From contig JAUKUA010000005.1 in assembly GCA_030549175.1 (NCBI GenBank), positions 4,774,001 through 4,838,000 of the forward strand: DNA of 64,000 nucleotides, in the 5' to 3' direction. The DNA comes from Lasiosphaeris hirsuta (lineage: Eukaryota; Ascomycota; Sordariomycetes; Sordariales; Lasiosphaeriaceae). Below the pieces are notes generated by a model. That model had not been told where the DNA came from and made no database searches. It saw only the letters and a list, made by a program, of their open reading frames with translations. Made by a program: the position numbers and the translations under genes. Below are positions 1 through 10,619 of this stretch, piece after piece (within the stretch, counting starts at the first letter, position 1; the number at the start of each line of letters is the position of its first letter).

Positions 1-265
1 GCGGCAGCAGGATGACGACGAAGCCGATGACGGACCCGAGGATGGCGCCCAGCTGCTCGTTGGTGAGGGTCGACGTGGTCGACGTGGCCGGGGGCGGGGG
101 TGCCGCGGCCGCCGGCGGGGGTGCGGGGTCCGCGGTGGTGATGGCGTCCGGCACCCCCGACCCGCCGCCCAGCGTGACCACGGCGGTGATGGTGGTCGAC
201 GCCCGCGTCAGGATCTGCGTCACGACGCGGGCTTGCGTCACTTGCCGGATGTCGAGGAGCGCCAT
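1..265 (-). CDS. N-terminal part of a predicted single-pass membrane protein, cut by the window edge
   Basis: Reading leftwards from an ATG at 265-263 (good context, CCCCATGG) the frame stays open to the window edge, about 88 codons. The product begins MALLDIRQ, continues into a Thr/Ala/Pro-rich segment (a PPPAAAAPPPP stretch near residues 49-60), then STLTNEQLGAILGSVIGF followed by hydrophobic residues, which looks like the start of a transmembrane helix near residues 72-88. The architecture, a low-complexity extracellular or linker segment followed by one helix, is common among uncharacterised ascomycete surface proteins. The C-terminal part is outside the window, so the function cannot be assigned. 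There is no obvious signal peptide. I am fairly sure of the frame because codon use is GC-rich and the region is free of stops, less sure of the start. Confidence 0.6.
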   Translation of the reverse strand, partial: MALLDIRQVTQARVVTQILTRASTTITAVVTLGGGSGVPDAITTADPAPPPAAAAPPPPATSTTSTLTNEQLGAILGSVIGFVVILLP

Positions 266-1933
266 GGGGCTCACTGTGACGGGTTTTTCGGATGGGGTCT
301 GAGCGGGTTGAGACAAGGGGGTGTACGATATGCAATGGCTAACCCGGCGGGTTGGGAAGTGGTCGCTTGGGTGGCTGGGATGGATGGGCAGGGAGGCTTC
401 GTTCCGCCGGGCGTGTGCTTTATCAGTTCGAGCACTTTGACTAGAGAGCCTTACGGACCAAGAACCCCTCCTCGAATCCCCATCATGCTGTCACCGCCAA
501 GTGGTGGCCGCATGGAGTCCGCCTGCGGTGGCCCTCTCCCTCCTGTCCCTCTTCCACCGTCGCTGGTGAGACATATAGCTCAATCCTTCGAGCACGCTAT
601 TCGACGGAAACGGGCGCGGCGCAGCACCCCTTACCCACGTCTCGACATCAGGCTGCAACAGGTTCCAACAGGCTGCCTTATGGGGGAGGGGGGGGGGGGG
701 GAGCTCTGGACGGCTCGAGAGTGGAAGGGGGGCTGAAAGCCGCTCGGTAGTGGCATGTGGGATGATGGCCCGGACGGGATCAGGGAGGGACGGGGGGGAG
801 GGGAAATGCCATGGGACGGTGGTGAGTGTGGCCTGCTTACTACCCCCAAAACTCAATTGCCATTTGCTATTTGCCCCCTCTCCCGCCTCCATCTCCCCCC
901 ATCATTGGACTTATCATGTTATTCTTGCGGCATCTGCCGACAACATCAAGCCAGCCTTTGGGGTAAGGCAGAGAGACCCCTCACTTTCTCTACGCCGTTC
1001 AGCTCGGCTGCCTGCCCTTTTTTGCGTCATGCAGACGTGTGACCAAGGCTCCGCGGGCTTCTGGGTTGAGCGGATTACTGCGTAGCATGCGTGCTGTGCA
1101 GGAGGTGGATGATGGAGCGCTGGATCGCGGTCCCATTTGTCCATTCCTGTCGGTTCTATCGCTTCGACCCTCGCCACGGGCAGTCCTCCATGGCCTGCAG
1201 CCCGCTATCAGCCAATCGAGGCGCAACGGCAACGCCTTTGCTGTAGGGTGCTCGAGTTGTGGCCAATCGATCCCGGTCTAGTGCTGCATCACCCGCATCC
1301 AACGCCAAGCTCTCTCGTGTTAGCTTGCTGCCGAAATTCTTGCCAGAGGTCCTAGAGGCCACCGCATGCGGGCTCGTTGTTGGTCCTGATAGTCATGCCA
1401 GAGCTCCGGGCTGTGTGTGCTACTACTTGATGCATTTCTCTGAGAGATTGCCCACCGAAACTTGCATTGATCAATGCCACGAGTCGACAGGCAAATGTCT
1501 GAATAGATGTCGCCCGACTCACTGACCGTCCTTACAGTAAAGTTGAAACCGACCCGCTATTAGGTAGTGTATTGAACATACAATCTCCATTTTTAAAAGA
1601 GCTGCCTTGATGAGTGCAACATGATAATATTCCAAGAGGCAGCCCGGGATTAGCACCCGCGTACTAGGTCACATCCTTCTAGTTTCGAGCTCGTTTGTTA
1701 TCATCTCAATTACTATAGATTACTCATATGGTACAATATTTTGAGACGTTCCTTTTTCCCTCTCATACTTGCGGGTATCTTACACAGACCGCCATGACTT
1801 TCTCGGAACCTGTCCTCTACAACCTTGTGCCAACATCCGGTGGTGCCGTTCTCTTATGCGCCCGCCCTACCCGATCTCGCCCCGAATCAGAAACGGTGTG
1901 ACATTTTGCCCTCGGAATGCGTGGCGTGGAACA
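266..1933. other. Intergenic region, no supportable gene
   Basis: The upstream side of the left-edge gene. Open frames here are short, overlap one another on both strands and show no recognisable motif. A run of 14 G lies near 687-700. From about 1540 to 1760 the sequence becomes more AT-rich. Nothing else could be supported. Confidence 0.5.
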
Positions 1934-3128
1934 CTACAATGTCAAGCGATTGGGAAATTTTGTGTTCGCCTGTGTGTTCTCCAGCGTATTCCGGTGCGCG
2001 GCAAGCGTGTGCGTGCTGACCACCATGGCTTCGAGGATTTGATAGATAATGGAGGGCTGGTGCCTCCAGGAATCGAGCTTCAGGAACTTCTTGACGATAG
2101 CTGCACCTTCCTCGAGCTCCCAGGGAGCTTTATGGAGAAAAAGACGGCTCAGAATCTCGTAGGTGAGGAATGCTTGTCGTATCCGAGTCAGCCTCAGAAA
2201 CTCTGCCGCCGCGCGAAGGGCGTGCCCGGCGGTCGGCATGGCCAACAAGGATTGCTGGGCCTCGACAAACCCCCGCGCACACAACCAGCCCCCCGGTTTG
2301 AAGAACGGACAGAGGTTCGGCTTCTCTCCACAGCACACGAAATCACGCCATGGCGAGGTTGATAGCTCCAAACAGCCGCCGCATATCGGCCACCGCCTTG
2401 GGCTGCGGTCGGCTCCATATCGAAATCCCGGTGTATCGAACCGCTGAAAGGATCCTGGCCAATTCGGTGCACATGGATCCTTCGACTTCAACGTTGTTGT
2501 AGGACGTGGTGTAACGGTGGGGATTCGCTCGGATGTTTTCCCATTGTGCTTGGAGGAATCCCAGCTCTCTCTCGGCGGTTTCGATAGCCTTCTCAGGCTC
2601 TTCTCCCTCCTTGAGCCAGCCGGGCACGATTTGCTCACGGTAGAGTTTATGCAGCATATCGACCATGGAATGAGGCCTAGATGGGGCCAGGAGTTAGTTT
2701 GACCGATACCATTTACGTGTCGACTCTTGAGGCGCCGAACACTGTGGAAGTTACGGCGTAACCTCGAGCCGACGACCTGAAGGTATCATTACTTACTTTT
2801 TGTGAACGCGTTTCAATACAACACAAACGACCAGGTCGTTCCAAGTTATTAGGTCGAGCGTATTCCGGATAACTGAAAAGGATATTGCCGTCCTGGCAGC
2901 GCGGTATCCGGAATAAAATCCGCGGTAAGACGAGGTCGCCGAATCGAAGTCGTCTTTGTCGAGGTACTCTAGAATTATCGCGAGGATTTCTATTGGAAGC
3001 TTCACGATTGGGCTGTTGATGGGAAATGTCACCGTGGGATTATTGCTGTCGAGTGACACGGTCGCCAGCGGAGTTGCCGTAGAGGTTGCTGGCTGTAGGT
3101 TGCCGTGACGATTGCTTTGACGGTCCAT
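1934..3128 (-). pseudogene. F-box-like protein gene with one intron and a frameshift
   Basis: Exon 1 runs from an ATG at 3128 to 2797. It contains an F-box-like stretch, LPIEILAIILEYLDKDDF, about residues 48-65. A clean donor (GTAAGT at 2796-2791), a CTAAC branch site and a TAG acceptor define a 120-base intron (2796-2677). Exon 2 starts at 2676 and keeps the frame through MVDMLHKLYREQ and PGWLKEGEE to INLAMA, then hits TGA at 2345-2343. The neighbouring frame continues at exactly that point with WRDFVCCGEK to a stop at 1934 and reads as ordinary protein sequence, so a one-base change near 2346-2356 separates the two parts. The full product would be about 355 residues. F-box proteins usually recruit substrates to SCF ubiquitin ligases, but the F-box match here is weak and the rest is unrecognised. 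A sequencing error instead of a true mutation is possible. Confidence 0.55.
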
Positions 3129-3653
3129 GGTGTTGATGACACGTAGGGAGATGTAGATATATTTCCCTGGGTGATCTCGCCTTTTCGATGTTTGGAGTCC
3201 TGTGTACTGTTGCAAAAATATTAATTTGTGGGAAAGTTGTCGCTTTGGGGGGACACAGCAAGGCATTTATATTGTTTCCCCATTATTTTCACCGCAAGTA
3301 TTGGGAGGCTGCTGCCGGGGAGCCAATGATCGCCATGGACAGTGTCAATGCTAGTGAATATCATTTTTCCCTACCCCCGCTTCCAGTGATCCAGATCTCT
3401 ACCCATGATAAATAAGCAAAATACGGCAGGAATGCACTACTATATCCCAGTCTCAATCTCGCGGGTTGCGCGTTCCTTGAGGGCATAGCGTTTGTGCAGC
3501 ACTCGACGAGCGCCCTTCCTCCCCTTGAACCTATCAGCAAGGACGAACCCGATGGCGTCCCAGGACGGGATTATTTTGAGGTAGACAGGAAACAGCCTTC
3601 CAGTTAGGTCTTCGAGCCAAGGTGTTCGTGTTCGCCACCGACCGGTCGTTCAA
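3129..3653. other. Intergenic region, nothing recognised
   Basis: Upstream of the F-box-like gene. There are short open frames only, moderately AT-rich, and no repeat or motif I can support. Confidence 0.4.
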
Positions 3654-4290
3654 TCACAGGATCGACGCGGGGATGCCGCGGATGTCGTCGGTTATCGAGG
3701 TCAGCAACGTCGCGATTTGGCTTGTCGGGTCCATCAACCCGACGGCCAGCTGAGTCCCGTGGTTGAGCTGTACTCTGCCGAAATTCCCGACAAATGTCTC
3801 AAAGCAGGTAGCTTGTTGCGAGATGGCTTCCGTCTGGCCTTGAATGGATAACAGGGCCTGGGTCACCTTGGGTGCACGATAGCTTCTTTAAGCCATACGA
3901 CTTCATCTGTTTAGATGTTTAGTAACCGATCAATTAACAACTCTCCGGTATCTGATGCTTACATGGTGGTGATGAGCAAAGGCATCTTGAGTAACTGGCT
4001 GAGTCGCAACACTTCGGACGGCAACTTGTTGACGGCCTCCTCCTCAAACAGGTTCCACTGAAGCGTTCTCGCAACATCCTTGGCGACGCTCCCCGAGTCC
4101 CCATGGAAAGACTGCGCTTGTACTTGAGAATATTAGCGTCGCAGTTCCTGAGACGTTGTCGGACCTTCTCGACGTTGCGCAGGGCAGCTTCTCGAACTTG
4201 GTCATTCTCGGGCTAGTCGCGGTAAACCTAGTCAACACCTTGAAGGGTCTGGGAGAGGAACTGTAAGCTTTGAAGATCCGCGGGTGTCAT
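3654..4290 (-). pseudogene. Decayed NLR-type N-terminal (SesA/STAND-associated-like) gene
   Basis: From an ATG at 4290 the minus strand encodes MTPADLQSLQFLSQTLQ, two in-frame TAG codons, and then VREAALRNVEKVRQRLRN and CDANILKYKRSLS. After a frameshift near 4105 another frame continues with VARTLQWNLFEEEAVNKLP and SEVLRLSQLLKMPLLITT. A GTAAGC donor near 3963 and a ...CTAAACAG acceptor near 3906 look like a remaining intron. The last part (3866-3654) reads SIQGQTEAISQQATCF and ends IPASIL. The pattern of amphipathic helices (RLRNC..IL.Y..SL...LQWNLF) resembles the helical N-terminal domains found in front of NACHT or NB-ARC modules in fungal NLR proteins; that is my family judgement, not a search result. 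At least two nonsense changes and one frameshift make it non-functional. Confidence 0.45.
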
Positions 4291-5357
4291 TGAGTGGTAA
4301 GATGGTTCACAAACCAAATGAACAAAAATGGGCGGTCAATGTGCCCAAGGCACCCCCTAGAATACGGCTTAAATCAAGAAAGCGCTGTTCTGACGGCCGA
4401 ATCCGGCTGACGCGCATCGCCATTTTTAGCGTCCTCGACAGTGAGGTGCAGGTTGTCACAAGTAAATTGTTAGCCCCTACCCCCCCCCCCCCATTAGGTT
4501 CCAAAGTATCTGTGCTCCTCTGAAGCCAACCTTAGCTTTAAACTTTCTTCCCACAACAAGCAGCTTTCTTCCCACAAGCAGCTTTCCTCAAAAAGCATCA
4601 ATTCCGACAACTTCTACACCGTACTCCCACCCTGCCCACGAGGCTTTTTAAATTCAGAAATTGTTCACCTACCTAACAACCCGCGTTGTTTATCGACACT
4701 TTCTCTGCCACCGTCGCCCCATCGCTCCCGCCGTCGCCTCTGCCGTGAGACGAGTCCACACGCACCCACCCACTCCTTTAACTTACAAACCCTCTTAACA
4801 AATTCGACAAATTCTTCATATCACAGCCACCAGTCCCCCCCCCCCCCCCCAAGAGGAAATCGTCGATTAATTATCCATCTTTATTAAACCCGGGCTCTAG
4901 TATTGCCACTGGTCCCAAGGTTACGATCCCGACCTGATCGAGTAGTAAGAGGAAGGCCTATCAAATACCACTCAATATATTAATACAGCATAACAGGTTA
5001 GTTAAGGAGATCAATACCGCCCGTAAGAAGCTTACGCCATGATCGTCATTCGATTCCAAATTTTAGTTAAGTAAGGTAAATCTCCTGACTATGAACTCAG
5101 AGCGGATCGGGTTATATATCTTAATACAGTTCCGGAAATACTATAAAGAGGGGGGAAGCCTTTCGAAGGAGTGATGGGAGAAGGTCGACCAGAAGGCTAG
5201 AGAGTATATTATGGAGAAGGTTATATTAGCGACATAAGTGAAAATCGCCATAAGCTAAGTTGAGAAGCCGAAGGATAGGGGGTCTTGTTTCTAAGAAATC
5301 CGCACCACATTTGTTAAACTGTTTAACTTATCGAAGCTTAGGTTCGGACTATAATAA
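4291..5357. other. AT-rich decayed sequence with two C-homopolymers
   Basis: No intact gene. Poly-C runs sit near 4479-4491 and 4836-4850. From about 4900 the sequence becomes rich in TA dinucleotides with many stops in all frames, as expected of RIP-altered DNA. The last 250 bases are the left flank of the inverted-repeat element at 5358-5964 and appear to be the front of the HNH-like pseudogene that lies on its other side. Confidence 0.4.
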
Positions 5358-5964
5358 CGAGAGCGTAACGAGCCACTATGAAGATTGTTACAATCCACTA
5401 TGGTCCCCGTATATAACCCTGGGAAAAAAACCGCACAACCTTCAAAACGGCAGAAAAGGTACATCCACCCTGTTAAAAGCCACACGCGCAAGCCACACAC
5501 CACTGTAAGGCCGAGTTACCAATTGCCTACCACTTACAAGTTACAACGCCGGTCCGCATGCCGATTGCCTACTACTTACAACGCCGGCCTACGATTTAAT
5601 TACCCTACAATTACAAGGACGGCCCGTATGCCAATTATGCGATCCAATTGCCACCACTTATAAGGCCAGCAGCCTACAGCTATGCCGCAGAATTGCTGTG
5701 AGCGCGCGGTCGCGCGCTTTAGGCAAGCCCCGCGCAGGGCTGCCAGAGGTGCTAGAGGAGCACAGTTATCACATTCATGTGTCTTTTTTTACGTTTCTAT
5801 ACGATTTTAGCGATTAAGTGCGACCGTTACGATTGAGTGCGACCGCTGCGATGGAGTGCGACCGCTAAAATTCCCTGACGGTGGTGTGGCTCAAAGGCGG
5901 TGTGGGTTTTTAGCATGTACATAGTGGATTGTAACAATCTTCATAGTAGCTCGTTACGCTCTCA
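5358..5964. mobile_element. 607-bp non-autonomous element (MITE-like) with 45-bp terminal inverted repeats
   Basis: The left end 5358-5402 (CGAGAGCGTAACGAGC...) and the right end 5920-5964 are inverted copies that differ at very few positions, mainly C/T. The element is flanked on both sides by the same six bases, TAATAA (5352-5357 and 5965-5970), a plausible target-site duplication. It encodes no transposase. Inside are several imperfect repeats of a CCACTTACAA-like word (5515-5670) and a 19-bp tandem repeat. Terminal inverted repeats plus a short duplication identify a DNA-transposon derivative; the superfamily cannot be told by eye because a 6-bp duplication does not fit the commonest fungal families cleanly. 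Confidence 0.75.
5811..5867. repeat. Three tandem copies of a 19-bp unit inside the inverted-repeat element
   Basis: Units start at 5811, 5830 and 5849 and share CGATNRAGTGCGACCG. Subterminal tandem words of this kind are often transposase-binding sites in DNA transposons; that role is inferred here. Confidence 0.7.
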
Positions 5965-5969
5965 TAATA

Positions 5970-6765
5970 ATTATCCTAGAGGGAATTGTGATTACTGCCT
6001 ACTACATCTTCCCATGGCAGTTAGCTGATATGATGGATTTAATCTTCGGACCTAGGTCACGAGATGAGCTATTCTCCGTTACTAACGGTATCTTTCTCTA
6101 TACCGAAATTAAGAAGGCGTTTAACCGTGGCTTTTTAGTTATTATTCTAGACATTGGGGTTAACCCGAAAGACCCGTTAGTACCGTGGGAGGATAAGAAA
6201 GAACGACATAAGGCTTTAAGGAAGTGGAAGAGATATCGTAGCTACGTGAGTACCGTATCGTAGTCCTTGACCCAACACCAGCTTACATAAAGGAGTAAGT
6301 ATTTGACGACGAACAAGTATATAAGAAGCTCGGTTTTAAGACCTTAGCAGACCTTGACGGGCACCGCCTAATATTCCTTAACGACACTCACCCAAGAGCA
6401 AGATACGTATGGTAGACATTTCTCAGTGCCATCACACAATTATCATGGAAGGGCTCGGTCAAGCACCCAAATTCGTTGATCTAGAAAGAGGTCCTTAAAA
6501 GCATAAGATGTTGGGGTGCCATGGGAAGTACGTGAGGAAGAATATACTTCTTAGGTTTATCCAAGAGATTAGATACGACGTCAGTAGTACCGCCGAGTCA
6601 ATTATAAAACATACGATTGATAAGGACACTCTTATTAAAACAGAAGTAGACCAGACAGGGCTGGTAATTATGGTAAACAATGTCATCCGGCGGGCGTAAC
6701 AGTACGATAGTGTCGACTATACTGAATTAGAGGAGGAGGAGGAGGAGGATGAGGAGAATGATTAG
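5970..6765 (+). pseudogene. HNH-nuclease-like fungal protein, decayed by RIP-like stops
   Basis: One frame reads through ITAYYIFPWQLADMM and FGPRSRDELFSVTNGIFLYT, FLVIILDIGVNPKDP and VPWEDKKERHKALRKW, then continues past in-frame stops to YKKLGFKTLADLDGHRLIF and PRARYVW. It ends VSSTAESIIKHTIDKD, an acidic Glu-rich tail and TAG at 6763. Stops interrupt it near 6261, 6295 and 6413; the last sits where a Trp is expected (TGG to TAG). Cys/His-to-Phe-Pro spacing followed by NG and RARY resembles fungal HNH endonuclease-like proteins of unknown role; this is recalled family resemblance. The catalytic HNH residues are not preserved well enough to check. The left part of the gene probably lies before 5352, separated by the inserted 607-bp element. 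Confidence 0.55.
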
Positions 6766-7073
6766 GTATGAGGATGAGGAATGACATTTGTAAGAAGTGG
6801 TAACTACTATTATAAAAGGGAGTTAGAGATCGAGAGCAGAGCCAATCCTCACTTGGAGATATCTCGTCAAGTTTTTACTGGTTAGTCTAATAGTTCCAAC
6901 ATAAAATAAGGGATACCTAAGAGTGCATGCCGACCTACCAAACTCGGATTCAAGAGTGCTTCATCCTACGAGCGACGGGGCAGGACTGGATGCGACAAGC
7001 ACAGATAAGGAGTATATAATAAGGGCCTAAGAATAGGAGGTAAGTGGGGAGGAGTTTAAGTAATTATAAAGAC
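6766..7073. other. AT-rich spacer, nothing recognised
   Basis: About 300 bases of AT-rich sequence between two pseudogenes, with no motif supported. Confidence 0.4.
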
Positions 7074-7903
7074 CTAGATTGCATGTGATTTCAACAGTCG
7101 CACCACTGCCTCGTGGCCCTCCTTAGCAGCCCGCGACAGCGGCGTCTGGCCCCAGTTATCCTTCGCCTCGATATCGGCAACCTTGTCGACCAACAACCGT
7201 ACCACCACCTCGTGGCCCTTCTCAGCAGCCCACGACAGCGGCGTCAGGCCGCTATCATCCTTTGCTTCGATATCGGCACCCTTGTCGACCAACAGCCGTA
7301 CCACCGCCCTTGTGGCCCTTCTCAGCAGCCCACGATAGCGGCGTCTGGTTATGCTCCTCATACTTTGCTTCGATATTGGCACTCTTGTTGTCGATAAGTA
7401 AATCATCCATTATCCTCAGCGCCTCCTCATCCACCTCTCTCTAAGAGCTGTGACCTAGGTAAGTTTTATCCACACTTCTTGATCCTTCCGTAGCCCTATA
7501 AGCCTCCACGGCTTTTCGGATATTCTTTTGTCGCCTCTCCATATCTCTCGAGTCTGTTCAGCAGCAGTCCAAAATCTAACAATCTAGTCGCTCTATCCAG
7601 GTCGTATAAGTACTGACGCTCTACCGCTGGACATTTAGGCACTTCTCGACTACTGATCAACTTTTCATAGTCTTCTCCACCTGGCGACTTTCTTTGAGAT
7701 TCATTCCAGTCCCAAACCAGCAATAAATCGGTTAGATATGTGGTTATTGAAGCTGACCACTCTCGCAGATCGTCTGTAACGGGAACCGCAATGATAATGA
7801 TAGCCGAAGAACAACGACTCCATTGTGACTTTTGGTCGTTGGGGTGAGGGAGGGTGAAGATGGTTCCCAGGGTGACCCTTATCTTGTCGAGGTTGGGAGC
7901 CAC
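7074..7903 (-). pseudogene. Broken ankyrin-repeat protein gene
   Basis: Starting at an ATG at 7903 the minus strand encodes MAPNLDKIRVTLGTIF and a segment YLYDLDRATRLLDFGLLLNR, then changes frame near 7530 (RRQKNIRKAVEAYRATEGSR). It passes an in-frame TAG near 7440 and continues with EALRIMDDLLIDNKSANIEA and TPLSWAAEKGH. It shifts frame again near 7310 before AVVRLLVDKGADIEAKDDSG and two more ankyrin repeats ending in LLKSHAI. The repeats carry the standard TPLxxAAxxGHxxVVxLLL pattern and the 99-base units are closely similar to one another. Ankyrin arrays often form the sensor end of fungal NLR-like proteins. No effector or NTPase domain is visible here. Two frameshifts and one stop argue that the locus is dead. 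Confidence 0.65.
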
Positions 7904-8076
7904 GCTGTGATGAAATGTTTTTGTGGGTAAGGCCTCACTTGGGGGTGCAGGAATTTATAAATGTTTATTTCCGTGTTATTTTCTCCAAAGTATTCGCGTG
8001 AAGCATCGCCGCGCCGGCTGGTCTGTGCTTCCAAACTAGTTTGCTATTTGGCTTGATTTGACTGATTGGAAAAACC

Positions 8077-10013
8077 TCAAGACACATCCCCAAACATCTC
8101 CGCAACCGTCTCATCCCTCGCCAACAACTCCAAGAAAGTCCCCGCCGCCCCCCACGACCCCCGCAACACCCTCAACGCCTGCACCACCGCCACCAAACTA
8201 GCACGCATATCCGGCCCGCACCCCTCACGAACAAACCAAGCACACTCGGTCGCCGCGAGGTACAAGCACGCGAGCACGAACGGACTCACCGCGCGCCCCC
8301 CCGCCGGCGACCCCTCCCCCTCCCCCTCCCCGGCCGCCACCGTCTTCATCACCACCCGCGCTAGCCCCGCGGCCCGCCCGCTCCCCACCTCGACCACGCC
8401 CTGCACCGACACCCGCTGCATCTCCGCCTCGGCCCGCAGCCGCCCCGGCGCCGACCGCACGTCGGGCTCGTTGCACCCGTACAGGTTGTACAGCGCCATG
8501 CGCGCCACGCACACCAGCGCCAGCGCCTCCATGTTGGCGTCGTGGCCGGGCGCGTCGCCAAGCGCGATGCGGCTGTCGAGCGCGACCAGCGTGCGGTGCA
8601 GCTGGAGGGCCTCGTCGATGCGCAGCGTGTCGTCGGCGGGGGGCGGCGTGACGTCCCTGGCGGCGGCGCGGGCGGACGCGCGGTGCTGCAGCACGTGACT
8701 GACGAGGTGGGCGGCCTGGCAGGTGGTGGCGAAGCGGCCGATGGCGGAGGAGTCCGAGACGGTCAGCGACGAGACGAGGGCCGCCGGCTCGGGCACCGCC
8801 GTGCCCATGTCGCCCTGGCTCCAGCCAAGGTCGTTGATGGGGAGGAGGAAGGTCTTGGACGGCTCCGGGACGGCGAGGGGGAGGCTCTCGGTGTTGATGT
8901 TGCAGAAGCGGTCCAGCGTGAAGATGGCCCACCACGCCCGGCGCTCCTCTTCTCGTGCCGTCCACGTGTCGGCCGGCTTGAACAGCTGCGGCGCACCCTG
9001 CCGGTCGTGCAGCCCCATGAGCATGGCCATGCGCGCCGCCCGGCCGATGGTCATGTAGCTCGCCGGGCACAGTCCGTGGCCCAGCTCGTACACGGCGAGC
9101 AGCACGAGACCCTGGATCAGCCGGAGCGACACGATGCCCTCGTTCTCGGCGCTCGACGACAGCGCCTTGGCCAGCTTGTACTCGGCGCACGCGCCCGCGT
9201 AGGCCGTGTCCGATAGCAGCCGGATGCCGCACAGCACGAGGATGAAGCCCGGGTCGGGGTGGGACGGCCGGATGGCGCTGATGTCCTGCAGCAGCCGCTT
9301 GGGGCTCAGGATTGAGAGCGACCGGCTGACGGTCGCGATGTACGTGTGGCAGATGGGCATCAGGTCCATGCCGAGGAAGAGGAGGCACGACGAGAGGATG
9401 GGCGGCGTCCCCAGGCTGAGGGCGTCCGCTGATAGGGGAGTGAAGAAGTCGGGGTCGAGGAAGTATTCGCTGGGGAACTTGTTCGGGTTGCCAAACCCTG
9501 GCCCGACCGGTGTCGCGTCGCCCGCGCTGCTGGCCGCCGATGAGCGGCTCCCGGGGCCATTGCCAAAGTGGCCAACCTGCCCTGGGGACCCCAAAGACGA
9601 CAGCGAAGGGCCTGATAACAGGGCGCCCTCCAGCCTTTGAACTCGTGCCAGTAGTAGCGCCCCGCCGGCCTCGGGGCTGTCGATACTAGTCCCGATGCTA
9701 CCGGCATTTTCAGATGCCGAGTGGGGGCTCCTTTGGGTATATTGGCAGGCTTTGCCCAACCGGATGCACTGGAAAGCCGAAAGGATAGGGGTTAGCTGCT
9801 GGCCTGGATGCAGTAGGGTCAGACTGAGGACCGGTCGGTCATACCAGGGAGCAAAAGGGCAGTTCCCGCGTGCACTTCCGCTTCAGCCGCCTGTTTCATC
9901 AACCATCAGCGGCATTCGCAATTGATTGGGCGGCATCGATGGCTCCCCCCATCGGCCATGATAATTAATTACCTGCATTGCTGGCAGCTCTGGGGCGCTC
10001 GACTTGCGGACAT
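8077..10013 (-). CDS. Zn2Cys6 fungal transcription factor
   Basis: Three exons: 10013-9973, 9890-9845 and 9768-8077, with introns of 82 and 76 bases (donors GTAATT and GTATGA; CTAAC branch site in the second). Joined, they give 592 residues. The two tiny first exons complete a perfect zinc binuclear cluster: Cys10, 13, 20, 27, 30 and 37 with spacing C-x2-C-x6-C-x6-C-x2-C-x6-C. Between residues about 190 and 330 lies the fungal-specific regulator (middle homology) region, with LRLIQGLVLLAVYELG and RAARMAMLMGLHDRQG as landmarks; the C-terminus ends VAEMFGDVS. The family binds CGG triplets as dimers or monomers in the nucleus. The gene is divergent from the SDR gene starting at 10747 and the shared promoter holds a dense CCGCTC/GAGCGG array, so auto- and cross-regulation of the SDR gene is the natural guess. 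The target pathway is unknown. Confidence 0.88.
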
Positions 10014-10202
10014 GACGTGGCTGGGCGATCACCGATGATCCTTGCAGCGGCGGCGGCGGCGGCGGCGGGACACGACAGAGCGGACGTGGGGCGCACGGCG
10101 TGATGTTTTGGTGGGTTCGGTGAGACGGCAGGGCATCGACTTCTTCGTCATCCACATTAACTAGCATTTTTCTGTCCAATCATAAGCGGTATGCGTGCCA
10201 AG

Positions 10203-10315
10203 GAGCGGACAAAGGCCGCTCAAGTCCGCTCTGGTCCGCTCTGGTCCCGCTGCCGCGACCCGCTCCCCGCTATTCGACCCGCTCCAAGCCGCTCTCAACG
10301 GCACCCCGGGAGCGG
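10203..10315. promoter_or_regulatory. Array of eight CCGCTC/GAGCGG words, including CGG-N7-CCG
   Basis: CCGCTC occurs at 10216, 10226, 10236, 10260, 10279 and 10289, and its complement GAGCGG at 10203 and 10310. The first two form an inverted pair, CGG-N7-CCG (10206-10218). Zn2Cys6 proteins recognise CGG triplets in everted, inverted or direct arrangement. The array lies between the Zn2Cys6 gene and the SDR gene, so it is a candidate operator for both. Binding itself is inferred. Confidence 0.55.
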
Positions 10316-10472
10316 GCGGCCCACGATTGCCGCCCTACCAAACCGGCGGAGCCAGCGAACGCAAAAACAGGGGATGACATGTGTGCGTTTTAATCCGGCT
10401 CGGCGCAGTTTAATCTCAGAGTGCACACCTAGGGCTAGGAGGTAAGCGATGCTAAATCCGTTGCAGCATTGA

Positions 10473-10478
10473 TATAAA
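10473..10478 (+). promoter_or_regulatory. TATA box of the SDR gene at 10747
   Basis: TATAAA in GATATAAAGGG, 269 bases before the start codon and directly downstream of the CCGCTC array. A long leader with tandem repeats would follow. Confidence 0.5.
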
Positions 10479-10540
10479 GGGTCGGGCTGTTGGCTTCTCC
10501 CATATTTGCTTTTACCAGCAACAGCTCCCATCTCACTTTA

Positions 10541-10617
10541 GACACAACCGCCAGGCACAACCGCCAGACACAACCGCCAGACACAACCGCCAGACACAAC
10601 CGCCAGACAAACCGCCA
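10541..10617. repeat. 13-bp tandem repeat in the SDR leader
   Basis: Nearly six copies of GACACAACCGCCA start at 10541, 10554, 10567, 10580, 10593 and 10606 (the last lacks one base). The array lies between the TATA box and the start codon, so it is probably transcribed. Confidence 0.85.
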
Positions 10618-10619
10618 AA

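Noticed and set aside
8542..9216. Plus-strand frame of 224 codons opposite the transcription factor
   Set aside because: Mirror frame of a GC-rich gene; no motif and no promoter.
8225..9388. Long minus-strand frame of 387 codons inside the transcription-factor gene
   Set aside because: It overlaps the Zn2Cys6 gene in another frame, is almost pure Arg/Ala/Gly/Pro/His, and arises from high GC content.
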